A stretch of 64,000 nucleotides of DNA, from the NCBI GenBank assembly GCA_019416685.1, contig DXWV01000024.1, forward strand, positions 31,466 through 95,465. The letters are read 5' to 3'. How positions within the stretch are numbered: the stretch's first letter is position 1; each line of letters begins with the position of its first letter. Positions 44,636-53,096 of this stretch are shown one piece after another. The notes beneath the pieces were generated by a model. The model was not told the origin of the DNA, did no database searches, and saw only the letters and a program-made list of their open reading frames with translations. This stretch comes from Bacteroides sp. Lineage in GTDB: Bacteria; Bacteroidota; Bacteroidia; Bacteroidales; Bacteroidaceae. Both the position numbers and the translations under genes were made by a program.

Positions 44636-45730
44636 TTATTTTATGGCAATACCTTCAATTTCAATTAGCAATTCATCTCTGCATACATCTGCACACATAT
44701 AAGAAATAGGTATGTTCAGTTGATAGTCATTCAGTAGCTTATATGCTTCCTGGTAATGCGACTTGTTTTTCAGGTACACCCGCAATAATTTTAAATGAGC
44801 CTCTCCTGTTAGTTGGGCTATGTTTTCCATAGTGATGTGGAGTTGCCTTTCGAGACCTACTCCGGTCAGGCTTTCTTCTCCCCGAATTGCGGCTGTGCCC
44901 GATATATAAATGAGCTGTCTGTCATCAAACGTCATACTTTTGGCCCGTTCAAACTTAGGTGTTGATTTTTGCTGATAGGCAGTTTCCAGTACTTGTGGTG
45001 AATAAGCATGAGCTGCTACCTGTAATTTATTATCAATAGGAGTGGCGAAACATTCCGGACGGGTAAATACAGCAGCATCAATATCTACCAGAACGCCTCC
45101 CAGATTACTACCGATACCTGTAGCAGCCGGATAACCCATACTCCAGGTAGCCTGGTTGTAGAAATTACTACGCACATTATTGAACATCTGGTAGTGTTGA
45201 TCGGCGCCATCAAATCCTGTAATTTGTTCAATATAGTTCCATTGGCGGATGATATTTTCAATGGGAAAATTTTCCTTATGCAAAACTTCACTTGCTAACC
45301 GGAAAACTTCAACGGATTGTTGTTGGGTATTGAAATTCAATACATCACTGTGAAAGCCCCCTGCAAAGAGAAAACGTCCATCAGCATTCTCCAATGTGAT
45401 ATAAGGGAAACCTTTATTGGGATGGTACGTAATATGATCATTCTCATCTGCCTGATAGCTATGTACTTCCATTGTAAGTCCGCCATCCAAAGCTGGTTGG
45501 GATACATAACTTAACACAGGTAACTTTTGGGGATAACGTTGTTGTATCTTGTCACCTAAAATGTTACGACGAGTTACATATTCGTTGTTATTTGCCGGTG
45601 TACCGAAAAATATTAGTCTGAATATGTGTTCGTTTTGAGGCAACTGTGCCAATAAGGTATCCGTCATTGTTCCGAAATCTGAGATTTCGGCGGTATATAT
45701 GCTATATTTTATTTTTTCACAATAATTCAT
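44636..45730 (-). CDS. Two-domain Rid/YjgF-like protein
   Basis: The 364-residue protein without signal peptide has a C-terminal half with Rid/YjgF features (ADGRFLFAGGFHSD, LIYISGTAAIRGEESLTGVGLERQLHITMENI, ISYMCADVCRDELLIEIEGIAI) and a related N-terminal half. The overall plan resembles the FkbO/Hyg5 chorismatase-like branch of the superfamily. Rid proteins hydrolyse reactive imines. The arginine typical of RidA is not certain here. It is cytoplasmic by prediction, in contrast to its exported neighbours, 24 bp after the propeller-cytochrome gene. Confidence 0.65.
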   Translation of the reverse strand: MNYCEKIKYSIYTAEISDFGTMTDTLLAQLPQNEHIFRLIFFGTPANNNEYVTRRNILGDKIQQRYPQKLPVLSYVSQPALDGGLTMEVHSYQADENDHITYHPNKGFPYITLENADGRFLFAGGFHSDVLNFNTQQQSVEVFRLASEVLHKENFPIENIIRQWNYIEQITGFDGADQHYQMFNNVRSNFYNQATWSMGYPAATGIGSNLGGVLVDIDAAVFTRPECFATPIDNKLQVAAHAYSPQVLETAYQQKSTPKFERAKSMTFDDRQLIYISGTAAIRGEESLTGVGLERQLHITMENIAQLTGEAHLKLLRVYLKNKSHYQEAYKLLNDYQLNIPISYMCADVCRDELLIEIEGIAIK

Positions 45731-45754
45731 ATTTCCCAGTGGTGTCTTATTTTA

Positions 45755-47530
45755 TTATAAGGAGTTTACGTATTCTGTTAGCGCTTTAATCTCTTTTTGA
45801 GAAATCTTTTTTTCGATTCCGTGTTTGTATACCTTAAATACATCTTCCATCGTGGCGGCACGTCCGTCAAACAGATAGGGAGCTGTGCGCCAGACTTCAC
45901 GCAGTGTAGGGGTATCCCAACCTTTCTCGAACTCAATATCCTCACCGATACGGTGCATTTTCAGGTCTGTATAATACGGACCACTGTGGCACTCTGTGCA
46001 TTTTAGTTTTTCAAACACCTTTCTTCCTTCTTTGGCCAGGTCGGATAGCTCGCCATTTACCAGATAGGGGCTTGGTACGGGTTGGAGAGATTTCAGATAA
46101 GCATCTACACATACGGCATCTTCTTCGGTAATATCAAAGAACTGTATGAATTTAAAACCGGCACGTACCGCCCATTCCGCTGTTTCGCGGATACCTGATA
46201 TCATACTTGGAGGAGTGGGATGACTAAATAAAAGACTTTTGCAATTTTTAGAGTTACCTACTCCATCATTCATTAAATCCCAGTTCATTCCATCTGTACG
46301 GGCGTCTCCCGGATGGCAACCATTACAACTTTGCCAGTTTTGGAAACAATGAGAGGCATCATTGAAATAGCGTTCTCCTTTGTTTTCAGCACTTTCTTCC
46401 CGGTCCGGATTCAGATTGACCGAGGTTATCTCAATTGTTTGGGTATCTACAATGTTCAGGATGTCAGCGAAGTAAGTGGGGATATAGAGCTTTCCGTTTT
46501 CCAATATCATTTTGCGCGGTCCATTTCCTTCCAATGGGATACGTTTACGTAAGCCGTACAGAAATCTCAGGTCATAATCCAACATAGCTTTATCAGGATA
46601 ACTTAGGAATTTCTTCAGCATGGCTTTATGGTCGATGACGCTGATTTCATGTGTTCCGGAGTGAGTGATGAAGAGTGACTCGTCATTGCAGGCAATGCTC
46701 CAGATACCTGCTGCTCCACGTTCTGGTTCGTCGACTACAATTGCGCCAAGGAATTCTTGTTTTTCCACATCTATAATACTGAAAGCACTGGTATTCATCC
46801 ATCCTTGTTGCAATTGTGATGTGGGAACGGTAAAACGCCCTAAATTGTGGGATACATATATATATTTACCGTCCGGTGTGATGCAAATACCACGTAAAGC
46901 ATTACTACCGTTTGCCAGTTTGATGTCTTTTACTTTGGTAAAATCATCCATTCTGATGACGGAAACACAAGCGGCTACATAGTCAAGGTCTGCCCGTTGA
47001 GATGGCAGATAATTGGTAACAAACAGATATTTGCCATCCTTACTGAACTGTGCTGATTTAGGCTCACGCAATACATCAACCGAACGTACAACCGTATGAC
47101 TTATCGGATCAATTTCTGAAACAGTGTTCTGGAATTGATTACATACATATATATATTTCTTATCTGGTCCGAAAATAGGAGAACATGCACCGGAACCTGT
47201 TAGAATGGTGGCTTCTTTTTGTCCTGATTCCAATGATAAGATTTGCAAGTGCCCAGTGGCTGCACTGGTGGTGATATATGCTTTGTTGGTATCCAGAAGG
47301 ATGCCGGTTGGTGTTTCTTCAACAGGAATGGTGCGAAGTAATGTTTTACCATCCGGCGAAAAGAAACTGATTCGATTTGTTCCCTTTTCTACAATAAGAA
47401 TTTCACCTTTGGAATTCAAGGTAATGTCTGTAGGGAAAAATGGAGGAGTTCCTGCCAGAACGAAAGAGGTACAGCCACAAAAGAATATGACGGCTAATGT
47501 TTTTTTTAATATTTGTTTGGGGGTATTCAT
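45755..47530 (-). CDS. Exported YncE-like propeller fused to di-haem cytochrome
   Basis: A 591-residue protein with an N-terminal export signal. Residues about 30-370 form a YncE/NHL-type beta-propeller (repeated TPDGKYIYV and DGKYLFVTN turns). The C-terminal part resembles MauG/cytochrome c peroxidase proteins, with two haem sites C402-N-G-C-H and C511-T-E-C-H and the segment APYLFDGRAATMEDVFKVY typical of that family. It may oxidise or transfer electrons from a bound substrate in the periplasm. It is 21 bp after the iclR gene. Its haems would be attached by the CcsBA encoded in the same run. Confidence 0.88.
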   Translation of the reverse strand: MNTPKQILKKTLAVIFFCGCTSFVLAGTPPFFPTDITLNSKGEILIVEKGTNRISFFSPDGKTLLRTIPVEETPTGILLDTNKAYITTSAATGHLQILSLESGQKEATILTGSGACSPIFGPDKKYIYVCNQFQNTVSEIDPISHTVVRSVDVLREPKSAQFSKDGKYLFVTNYLPSQRADLDYVAACVSVIRMDDFTKVKDIKLANGSNALRGICITPDGKYIYVSHNLGRFTVPTSQLQQGWMNTSAFSIIDVEKQEFLGAIVVDEPERGAAGIWSIACNDESLFITHSGTHEISVIDHKAMLKKFLSYPDKAMLDYDLRFLYGLRKRIPLEGNGPRKMILENGKLYIPTYFADILNIVDTQTIEITSVNLNPDREESAENKGERYFNDASHCFQNWQSCNGCHPGDARTDGMNWDLMNDGVGNSKNCKSLLFSHPTPPSMISGIRETAEWAVRAGFKFIQFFDITEEDAVCVDAYLKSLQPVPSPYLVNGELSDLAKEGRKVFEKLKCTECHSGPYYTDLKMHRIGEDIEFEKGWDTPTLREVWRTAPYLFDGRAATMEDVFKVYKHGIEKKISQKEIKALTEYVNSL

Positions 47531-47551
47531 AGTATGTATATTTTATGTTTT

Positions 47552-48352
47552 TTAAGACTGATTGTATCCTAACTCTTTGGAGATAGTTTGTGCAGTATCT
47601 TTTATGCACTCAACTGAATTGCGCACTACATCCTTAGATAAGCGGTCTTTAGGACCGGATATCCAAATGGCTCCGCATGGATAACTTGTGTAATTAAAAA
47701 TAGGGGCACCTATACAGAGTACTCCGCTTAATTCTTCTTCATTATCCATGGCATATCCTGACTTTCGCACTTTCTCCAACTCATCCATATATGCCTCTGG
47801 AGTAGTAATAGTACGTGCATTGTAACGCGTAAACTCCATTTGCGATAAATAATAGTCACGGACATTACAGGGGAGATAAGCCATGATGGCTTTTCCCGGT
47901 GCCGAACAATGTAACTCAAAAGGTTTGCCGGGTGATAGCACAAACCGGAAAGTGTGATGTCCTTGAGCTTGTTCTATGAAAATGCCTTTCTGATCTCCTA
48001 ACACTCCGAAACAAGCTGTCTCTTTTACCAGATCCCGCAAATTACGCAAATGTGGCAAGACTACCTCCAGCAGGTTGTGTTCATTTAATGATTTGAATCC
48101 AAGCGATAATAATTTGCGGGATAATTTATAATGTTTTGTATCTTCATTATATATAAGGTATCCCAACCGGACTAAAGTATTTAAAATACGATAGGCAGTC
48201 GTTTGCGAAATATCAAGTTCTGATTTGATCGCTTGCAGTGTTCTTCCTAAGGAATAAAGCGATAGGTACTCAAGAATCGCAATTCCCTTTTCAAGGTTTG
48301 GGACTTTGTAGTTTTCCTCGGTTTTTTCCATATATTCTTCTACTTTTTCCAT
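47552..48352 (-). CDS. IclR-family transcriptional regulator
   Basis: A 266-residue regulator with an N-terminal winged helix (about 18-80, LEKGIAILEYLSLYSLGRTLQAIKSELDISQTTAYRILNTLVRLGYL) and a C-terminal IclR effector domain (about 90-260, with GKAIMAY, GYAMDNEEELSGVLCIGAPIFN). IclR regulators usually bind a small carboxylate or sugar acid and act as repressors or activators. It heads the 15-kb run and is probably cotranscribed with the next gene. The promoter holds an AATGTTTC/GAAACATT inverted repeat around the -7 box, a candidate autoregulatory site. Confidence 0.95.
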   Translation of the reverse strand: MEKVEEYMEKTEENYKVPNLEKGIAILEYLSLYSLGRTLQAIKSELDISQTTAYRILNTLVRLGYLIYNEDTKHYKLSRKLLSLGFKSLNEHNLLEVVLPHLRNLRDLVKETACFGVLGDQKGIFIEQAQGHHTFRFVLSPGKPFELHCSAPGKAIMAYLPCNVRDYYLSQMEFTRYNARTITTPEAYMDELEKVRKSGYAMDNEEELSGVLCIGAPIFNYTSYPCGAIWISGPKDRLSKDVVRNSVECIKDTAQTISKELGYNQS

Positions 48353-48361
48353 ATTTGGAAC

Positions 48362-48399
48362 AATGTTTCAGATTTTCTGTTCAAATATAAGGAAACATT
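48362..48399 (-). promoter_or_regulatory. iclR promoter with flanking inverted repeat
   Basis: AATGTTTC (48362-48369) and its exact complement GAAACATT (48392-48399) flank the minus-strand -7 element TATATTTG (48382-48389), which matches TAnnTTTG. The arrangement fits a repressor or IclR operator. No TTTG is found at -33. Confidence 0.5.
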
Positions 48400-48495
48400 C
48401 GGATAAGCTTGGTAATAAGCGGCTGAAAAAAAGTTAAATATGTTATGGAGTATATTCTGTGGGATTTTATCAGAAGCTTTCTTTAGATTTAAGTA

Positions 48496-48536
48496 TAAAA
48501 AAAAGAAGCAAGGAGGAATTGCTCCTGCTTGCTTCT
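48496..48536 (-). terminator. Terminator of the ECF sigma gene
   Basis: The hairpin AGAAGCAAGGAG/CTCCTGCTTGCTTCT (48504-48536) is followed on the minus strand by a run of eight T. It lies 71 bp beyond the sigma-gene stop. Confidence 0.85.
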
Positions 48537-48606
48537 ACAATTTAACACAACTAAAAATCTGCACTAAATATTATATGGAAATCGACAATTATAGTGTCGG
48601 CTTAGG

Positions 48607-49110
48607 TTATCTGAAATCTTTCAATTCTTCCTGTAATTTCTGACGGGTAAAGAAGATACGACTCTTTACAGTACCGAGTGGGAGGTGTAATTTCTCTGCT
48701 ATTTCACGATATTTGAAACCTGAAACATGCATAGAGAATGGAACCTTATATTCTTTAGGTAGTGAGTTGACAATGCGGTGCATTTCTTTTAAGTCATAAG
48801 AGCTTTCTGTGCTCTCAAAACCTGATTCCTGCGGAAGACTTAAATGATAAAGGTTGTCTGTCTGATCTACAAATGTCTGGTCACGAACTACTTTACGATA
48901 GTTGTTGATAAAGATATTGCGCATGATGGTATACATCCATCCTTTAAAATTGGTATCTGGCATATATTTGTCCTCATTGTCCAATGCTTTTAATGAGGTT
49001 TCCTGCAACAAATCATTGGCTTCTTCGCGGTCGGTTGTTAATTTGTATGCGAAACGAAGTAGTTCATCCTGAACTCCTATCAAATCTTTCTTGAAGCTTA
49101 AACTTTTCAT
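48607..49110 (-). CDS. ECF-type sigma factor (core, no anti-sigma)
   Basis: A 167-residue sigma factor with region 2 (DELLRFAYKLTTDREEANDLLQETSLKAL, NFKGWMYTIMRNIFIN) and region 4 (VNSLPKEYKVPFSMHVSGFKYREIAEKLHLPLGTVKSRIFFTRQKLQEEL). It belongs to the short conserved ECF group that Bacteroides carries without a neighbouring FecR gene. It is divergent from the glycine-lipid genes, across a region with an extended palindrome. Its own terminator follows. The regulon is not deducible from sequence. Confidence 0.9.
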   Translation of the reverse strand: MKSLSFKKDLIGVQDELLRFAYKLTTDREEANDLLQETSLKALDNEDKYMPDTNFKGWMYTIMRNIFINNYRKVVRDQTFVDQTDNLYHLSLPQESGFESTESSYDLKEMHRIVNSLPKEYKVPFSMHVSGFKYREIAEKLHLPLGTVKSRIFFTRQKLQEELKDFR

Positions 49111-49212
49111 AAACGTTGCTTTTTAAATTGTGAATATATCGTTGTTCTTTTCGATGTTGCAAGTTTACGGTGTTTTGATGACTAAGACAGGGGTGAATTC
49201 ATCTTTCTTTAG

Positions 49213-49265
49213 CCTAAAAACTATCAAGTGATAGTTTTTAGGTGGTATATGATAGTTTTCAGGTG
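49213..49265. promoter_or_regulatory. Palindromic operator-like repeats
   Basis: CCTAAAAACTATCA (49213-49226) and its exact complement TGATAGTTTTTAGG (49229-49242) are 2 bp apart, and a third near-copy TGATAGTTTTCAGGTG follows at 49250-49265, 21 bp after the second. It lies midway between the sigma gene and glsA, so it could control either or both. Confidence 0.65.
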
Positions 49266-49337
49266 TTCTTTTTTCTCGTCAGAAACCTAAATCCTGCATT
49301 TTCTGCCAAATTATTGCAATTAATAGAAAAGAACAAT

Positions 49338-49345
49338 TAATTTTG
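49338..49345 (+). promoter_or_regulatory. -7 element of glsA
   Basis: TAATTTTG matches TAnnTTTG, with ATTG at 49313-49316 as a weak -33 element (21-bp spacer). It lies 23 bp before the glsA start. Confidence 0.5.
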
Positions 49346-49368
49346 CACAATCATTTTATCTATAACGA

Positions 49369-50187
49369 ATGACTGACGACTCTTTGTTTTTAATAGATAT
49401 CGATAAGATTCTTCGGACAAAAGCTCCGAAGCATTATAAGTATATCCCTAAATTTATAGTTTCTTATCTGAAAAAGATTGTTCATCAGGAAGAAATTAAT
49501 GTTTTTCTACGTGAGTCAAAGGATAAATTAGGAGTAGACTTTCTGGAAGCTTCCCTGGAATTTCTTGACGCTAAAGTGGAAGTGAGGGGAGAAGAAAATT
49601 TACCGAAAGATGGCTTATATACATTTGTGTCCAATCATCCGCTGGGTGGGCAGGATGGTGTAGCATTGGGTTATGTCCTTGGTAAACACTATAATGGAAA
49701 AGTGAAATATTTGGTAAATGATTTGCTGATGAACCTCCGTGGGCTGGCTCCTCTTTGTATTCCTATTAACAAGACAGGAAAACAGGGCAAAGATTTTCCG
49801 AAAATGGTAGAGGCCGGATTTAAATCAGATGATCAGTTAATTATGTTTCCGGCAGGACTTTGCTCAAGACGCCGGAATGGCGTTATCCGGGATCTGGAGT
49901 GGAAGAAGACGTTTGTTGTTAAAAGTGTGCAGGCGCAAAGAGATGTAATACCTGTGCATTTTGGTGGACGCAACTCTGATTTCTTTTATAATCTGGCAAA
50001 CATCTGTAAAACACTGGGAATAAAATTTAATATAGCTATGCTTTATCTGGCAGATGAAATGTTTAAAAACCGTCATAAGACATTTACAGTCACATTCGGT
50101 AAACCAATTCCCTGGCAGACATTTGATAAATCTAAAACCCCAGCACAGTGGGCAGAGTATGTAAAGGATATCGTATATAAACTGTGA
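49369..50187 (+). CDS. glsA: PlsC-like acyltransferase, GlsA-type
   Basis: A 272-residue acyltransferase with a PlsC-like core: VSNH90PLGGQD96 is an HX5D variant of the usual HX4D motif, and MFPAGLCSRR serves as the acyl-acceptor block. The gene pair with the following GNAT-like acyltransferase matches the GlsA/GlsB system, in which GlsB N-acylates glycine and GlsA O-acylates the product to make the glycine lipids of Bacteroides. The symbol comes from this pairing and family knowledge, not from a search. Confidence 0.8.
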   Translation: MTDDSLFLIDIDKILRTKAPKHYKYIPKFIVSYLKKIVHQEEINVFLRESKDKLGVDFLEASLEFLDAKVEVRGEENLPKDGLYTFVSNHPLGGQDGVALGYVLGKHYNGKVKYLVNDLLMNLRGLAPLCIPINKTGKQGKDFPKMVEAGFKSDDQLIMFPAGLCSRRRNGVIRDLEWKKTFVVKSVQAQRDVIPVHFGGRNSDFFYNLANICKTLGIKFNIAMLYLADEMFKNRHKTFTVTFGKPIPWQTFDKSKTPAQWAEYVKDIVYKL

Positions 50188-50222
50188 TAAAGAGAAAAAG
50201 AACAACTACACTAACGAGGAAT

Positions 50223-51221
50223 ATGGAAGAGATTATTGAACCGATAAGCAAAGAACTGCTAAAGGCGGAACTTACGGAGGATAAGCGGTTGCGCATGACG
50301 AATAAAAGTAATAATCATATTTATATTACTACTTCACAAGATTCTCCCAATGTAATGAAAGAGATTGGCCGTTTGCGTGAGATTGCTTTTCGTGCAGCAG
50401 GAGGTGGTACCGGTTTGTCTATGGATATCGATGAATATGATACAATGGAGAATCCTTACAAACAACTGATTGTATGGAATCCGGAAGCAGAAGAAATTCT
50501 GGGTGGGTATCGTTATTTGCTGGGTACAGATGTACGTTTTGATGAGAAGGGTGCTCCGATACTGGCCACTTCTCATATGTTCAACTTCTCAGAGCAGTTT
50601 GTTAAAGAGTATTTGCCTACTACAATTGAGTTGGGACGATCATTCGTAACGCTTGAATATCAGTCTACCCGTGCAGGAAGTAAAGGCTTATTTGCTTTGG
50701 ATAATTTGTGGGACGGATTGGGAGCGTTGACTGTTGTGATGCCAAATGTGAAATACTTCTTTGGTAAAGTAACAATGTATCCCAGTTATCACCGTCAGGG
50801 TCGTGATATGATTCTTTACTTCCTGAAAAAGCATTTTGGAGATAAGGATAGGTTAATCACTCCGTTGAATCCGTTGAAAATGGAAACTGAGGAGAAAGAT
50901 TTGGCTGCTATATTTTATGAAAAATCATTTAAAGATGATTACAAGATTCTGAATAGTGAGATTCGTAAGTTAGGCTATAATATTCCTCCGTTGGTAAATG
51001 CCTATATGAGTTTGAGCCCTACAATGCGTATGTTTGGTACAGCTATTAATTATGAATTTGGAGATGTTGAAGAAACTGGTATTCTGATAGCTGTTGACGA
51101 AATTCTTGAAGATAAGCGTATGCGCCATATCCAAACATTTATCGAAAGTCACCCGGAAGATTGTAAGTTAACTTCGGGAGTCAATAAAGTATTTACACCG
51201 CAGGAAGACTGTTGCCGTTGA
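50223..51221 (+). CDS. glsB: OlsB/GlsB-type N-acyltransferase
   Basis: The ATG at 50223 is favoured over a GTG at 50184, since ACGAGGAAT just before it resembles a ribosome-binding site and the extension (IKRKRTTTLTRN) is not family-like. The 332-residue protein is a GNAT-fold hemolysin-type acyltransferase as in OlsB. Segments such as GRLREIAFRAAGGGTG, ELGRSFVTLEYQ and MYPSYHRQGRDMI are seen. Expected product is N-acyl glycine. It ends inside the convergent dgt gene: the two coding regions overlap by 29 bp at their 3' ends. Confidence 0.82.
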   Translation: MEEIIEPISKELLKAELTEDKRLRMTNKSNNHIYITTSQDSPNVMKEIGRLREIAFRAAGGGTGLSMDIDEYDTMENPYKQLIVWNPEAEEILGGYRYLLGTDVRFDEKGAPILATSHMFNFSEQFVKEYLPTTIELGRSFVTLEYQSTRAGSKGLFALDNLWDGLGALTVVMPNVKYFFGKVTMYPSYHRQGRDMILYFLKKHFGDKDRLITPLNPLKMETEEKDLAAIFYEKSFKDDYKILNSEIRKLGYNIPPLVNAYMSLSPTMRMFGTAINYEFGDVEETGILIAVDEILEDKRMRHIQTFIESHPEDCKLTSGVNKVFTPQEDCCR

Positions 51222-52521
51222 TTTTACGATAGAGGTCCAGCGCAAAGACATCGGTCATTCCCGAAATATAATCAAGTACCGCCTGTATTCTTTCATAGAG
51301 TACAGGCGCTTTTATATTGTACTGACCCGATACACGATTGATCAGAAGCTGTGAGTAGGCTTTGTTGGGGGAGGTTACAGCATCAATCATGAGTTCCAGC
51401 AGGGTACTGATAACCTGAAAACCTGCTAATTCAATGTCAAGTACATCCCGGGAGCGGTAGATTTTGCTAAAAGAGACCTCAGAACAACGTTTGTAGGCCT
51501 GTGCAGGGCGTTCGGATACCTTTTTAATCAGAGGATCGGTGAAGTTACCGGCAAGAATATCAGCTTCGTGTTCCAAAAATATTCTTGTACATTCTTTTAT
51601 CAGTAATCCTATAACCGAAGAGCGCAGATAGGCAATTTGTTCGTTCGTATCACTGACGATACTGAATGTTCTCCGGATATGTGCCTGTCGTTCTTCAGTG
51701 AAATAGGACAGGAGTAGCTCTTTCGTCTCCTCGGTTGTCAGAATTTTCAGTTTGTGGGCATCTTCAATGTCCATCATTTGATAGCATATGTCATCGGCAG
51801 CCTCAACAAGGTAGACTAACGGATGACGGGCATATTTCAGAGGTAGTTCACTAAGTTGAATTAATCCCAATTCGGTAGCAATACGCTGAAATCCTTTTTC
51901 TTCACTGACAAAGAATCCGAATTTAGATTTTTTACCTGCCAGGCTTGATGAAAAGGGGTATTTTACGATGGAAGCAAGCGTAGAATAGGTCATGGCAAAT
52001 CCACCTTTACGGCGTCCTTCAAACTGATGTGTAAGGAGTCGGAAAGCGTTTGCATTTCCTTCAAAATGTGTCAAATCATCCCATTCCACCGGGAGGAGTT
52101 GCTCCTTTAGGAACTGTCCTTTACCTTCGGAAAAGAAAGTAGAGATAGCTTTTTCACCGGAATGACCGAACGGAGGATTTCCTAAATCGTGAGCGAGACA
52201 AGCAGCAGAAACAATGGAACCGATTTCTGGTAGGAAAGAGTCCTGTAATTCTGGTTGCCGGGAGAGTATTGCCTTTGAAACATCGTTACCCAGTGACCGG
52301 CCAACGCACGAAACCTCCAAGCTGTGAGTGAGTCGGTTGTGCACAAAGATACTGCCTGGTAGTGGAAATACCTGTGTTTTATTTTGTAAACGCCGGAAGG
52401 GAGCTGAGAAAATGAGCCGGTCATAGTCTCTTTGAAATTCTGAACGGTTTTCTTGCCTTTCTTCATGAAACTCTTCCATCCCGAAGCGCTTTGCTGAGAT
52501 TAATTTCCTCCAATCCATCAT
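51193..52521 (-). CDS. dgt: dGTP triphosphohydrolase
   Basis: A 442-residue HD-domain enzyme that hydrolyses dGTP (or dNTPs) to nucleoside and triphosphate. It starts MMDWRKLISAKRF. HNRLTHSLEV gives the first metal His, and the HD motif is in AACLAHDLGNPPFGHSGE, with further motifs EAADDICYQMMDIEDA. It is divergent from dut, another nucleotide-pool enzyme, and convergent with glsB. The length suits the dGTPase type 1/2 group. Confidence 0.94.
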   Translation of the reverse strand: MMDWRKLISAKRFGMEEFHEERQENRSEFQRDYDRLIFSAPFRRLQNKTQVFPLPGSIFVHNRLTHSLEVSCVGRSLGNDVSKAILSRQPELQDSFLPEIGSIVSAACLAHDLGNPPFGHSGEKAISTFFSEGKGQFLKEQLLPVEWDDLTHFEGNANAFRLLTHQFEGRRKGGFAMTYSTLASIVKYPFSSSLAGKKSKFGFFVSEEKGFQRIATELGLIQLSELPLKYARHPLVYLVEAADDICYQMMDIEDAHKLKILTTEETKELLLSYFTEERQAHIRRTFSIVSDTNEQIAYLRSSVIGLLIKECTRIFLEHEADILAGNFTDPLIKKVSERPAQAYKRCSEVSFSKIYRSRDVLDIELAGFQVISTLLELMIDAVTSPNKAYSQLLINRVSGQYNIKAPVLYERIQAVLDYISGMTDVFALDLYRKINGNSLPAV

Positions 52522-52524
52522 GGG

Positions 52525-52560
52525 TATTTACGATTTAGCAATTTACAATTTACGATTTTG
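52525..52560. repeat. Heptamer spacer, dgt-dut
   Basis: A 7-nt periodic run ATTTACG, ATTTAGC, AATTTAC, AATTTAC, GATTTTG lies immediately upstream of dgt. The same type lies in other gaps. Confidence 0.65.
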
Positions 52561-52597
52561 GAATGCATAGTTCCCATATTCGCACATTATTTAACTG

Positions 52598-52605
52598 CAA
52601 ATGTA
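52598..52605 (-). promoter_or_regulatory. -7 element of dgt
   Basis: Minus-strand TACATTTG matches TAnnTTTG, 77 bp before the dgt start. No good -33 box is seen. Confidence 0.4.
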
Positions 52606-52627
52606 CGGAAATTCGATACAATTTATG

Positions 52628-52635
52628 TATTTTCG
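52628..52635 (+). promoter_or_regulatory. -7-like element of dut
   Basis: TATTTTCG has one mismatch to TAnnTTTG, 27 bp before the dut start. Confidence 0.3.
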
Positions 52636-52661
52636 CCCGTTAAATAGTAAACAGACTGAAT

Positions 52662-53096
52662 ATGAACGTACAAGTTATCAATAAATCAAAGCATCCGCTT
52701 CCGGCATATGCCACTGAACTCTCTGCCGGACTGGATATTCGTGCTAATCTTTCGGACTCAATGACTCTGGCACCTATGCAACGCTGTCTGGTGCCTACCG
52801 GATTATACATCGCACTCCCTCCGGGATTTGAGGCACAAGTTCGTCCGCGTAGCGGTCTGGCTTTGAAGAAAGGGATTACCGTTTTAAATTCTCCGGGAAC
52901 GATTGATGCCGACTACCGGGGAGAGATCTGTGTTATTTTGATTAATCTTTCGACTGAACCATTTGTTATTGAAGATGGAGAACGAATTGCACAGATGGTG
53001 ATAGCCCGTCATGAACAAGCCACATGGCAAGAGGTGGAGATACTGAATGATACAGAGCGTGGTGCAGGTGGTTTCGGGCACACGGGAAGGGGATAG
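52662..53096 (+). CDS. dut: dUTP diphosphatase
   Basis: The 144-residue trimeric dUTPase converts dUTP to dUMP and pyrophosphate. The five family motifs are clear: AGLDIRA, RPRSGLALKKG, GTIDADYRGE (with the catalytic Asp), ERIAQMVI and the C-terminal RGAGGFGHTG arm. It is the first gene of a four-gene run with the TPR lipoprotein, the DUF4292 lipoprotein and envC. Confidence 0.97.
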   Translation: MNVQVINKSKHPLPAYATELSAGLDIRANLSDSMTLAPMQRCLVPTGLYIALPPGFEAQVRPRSGLALKKGITVLNSPGTIDADYRGEICVILINLSTEPFVIEDGERIAQMVIARHEQATWQEVEILNDTERGAGGFGHTGRG

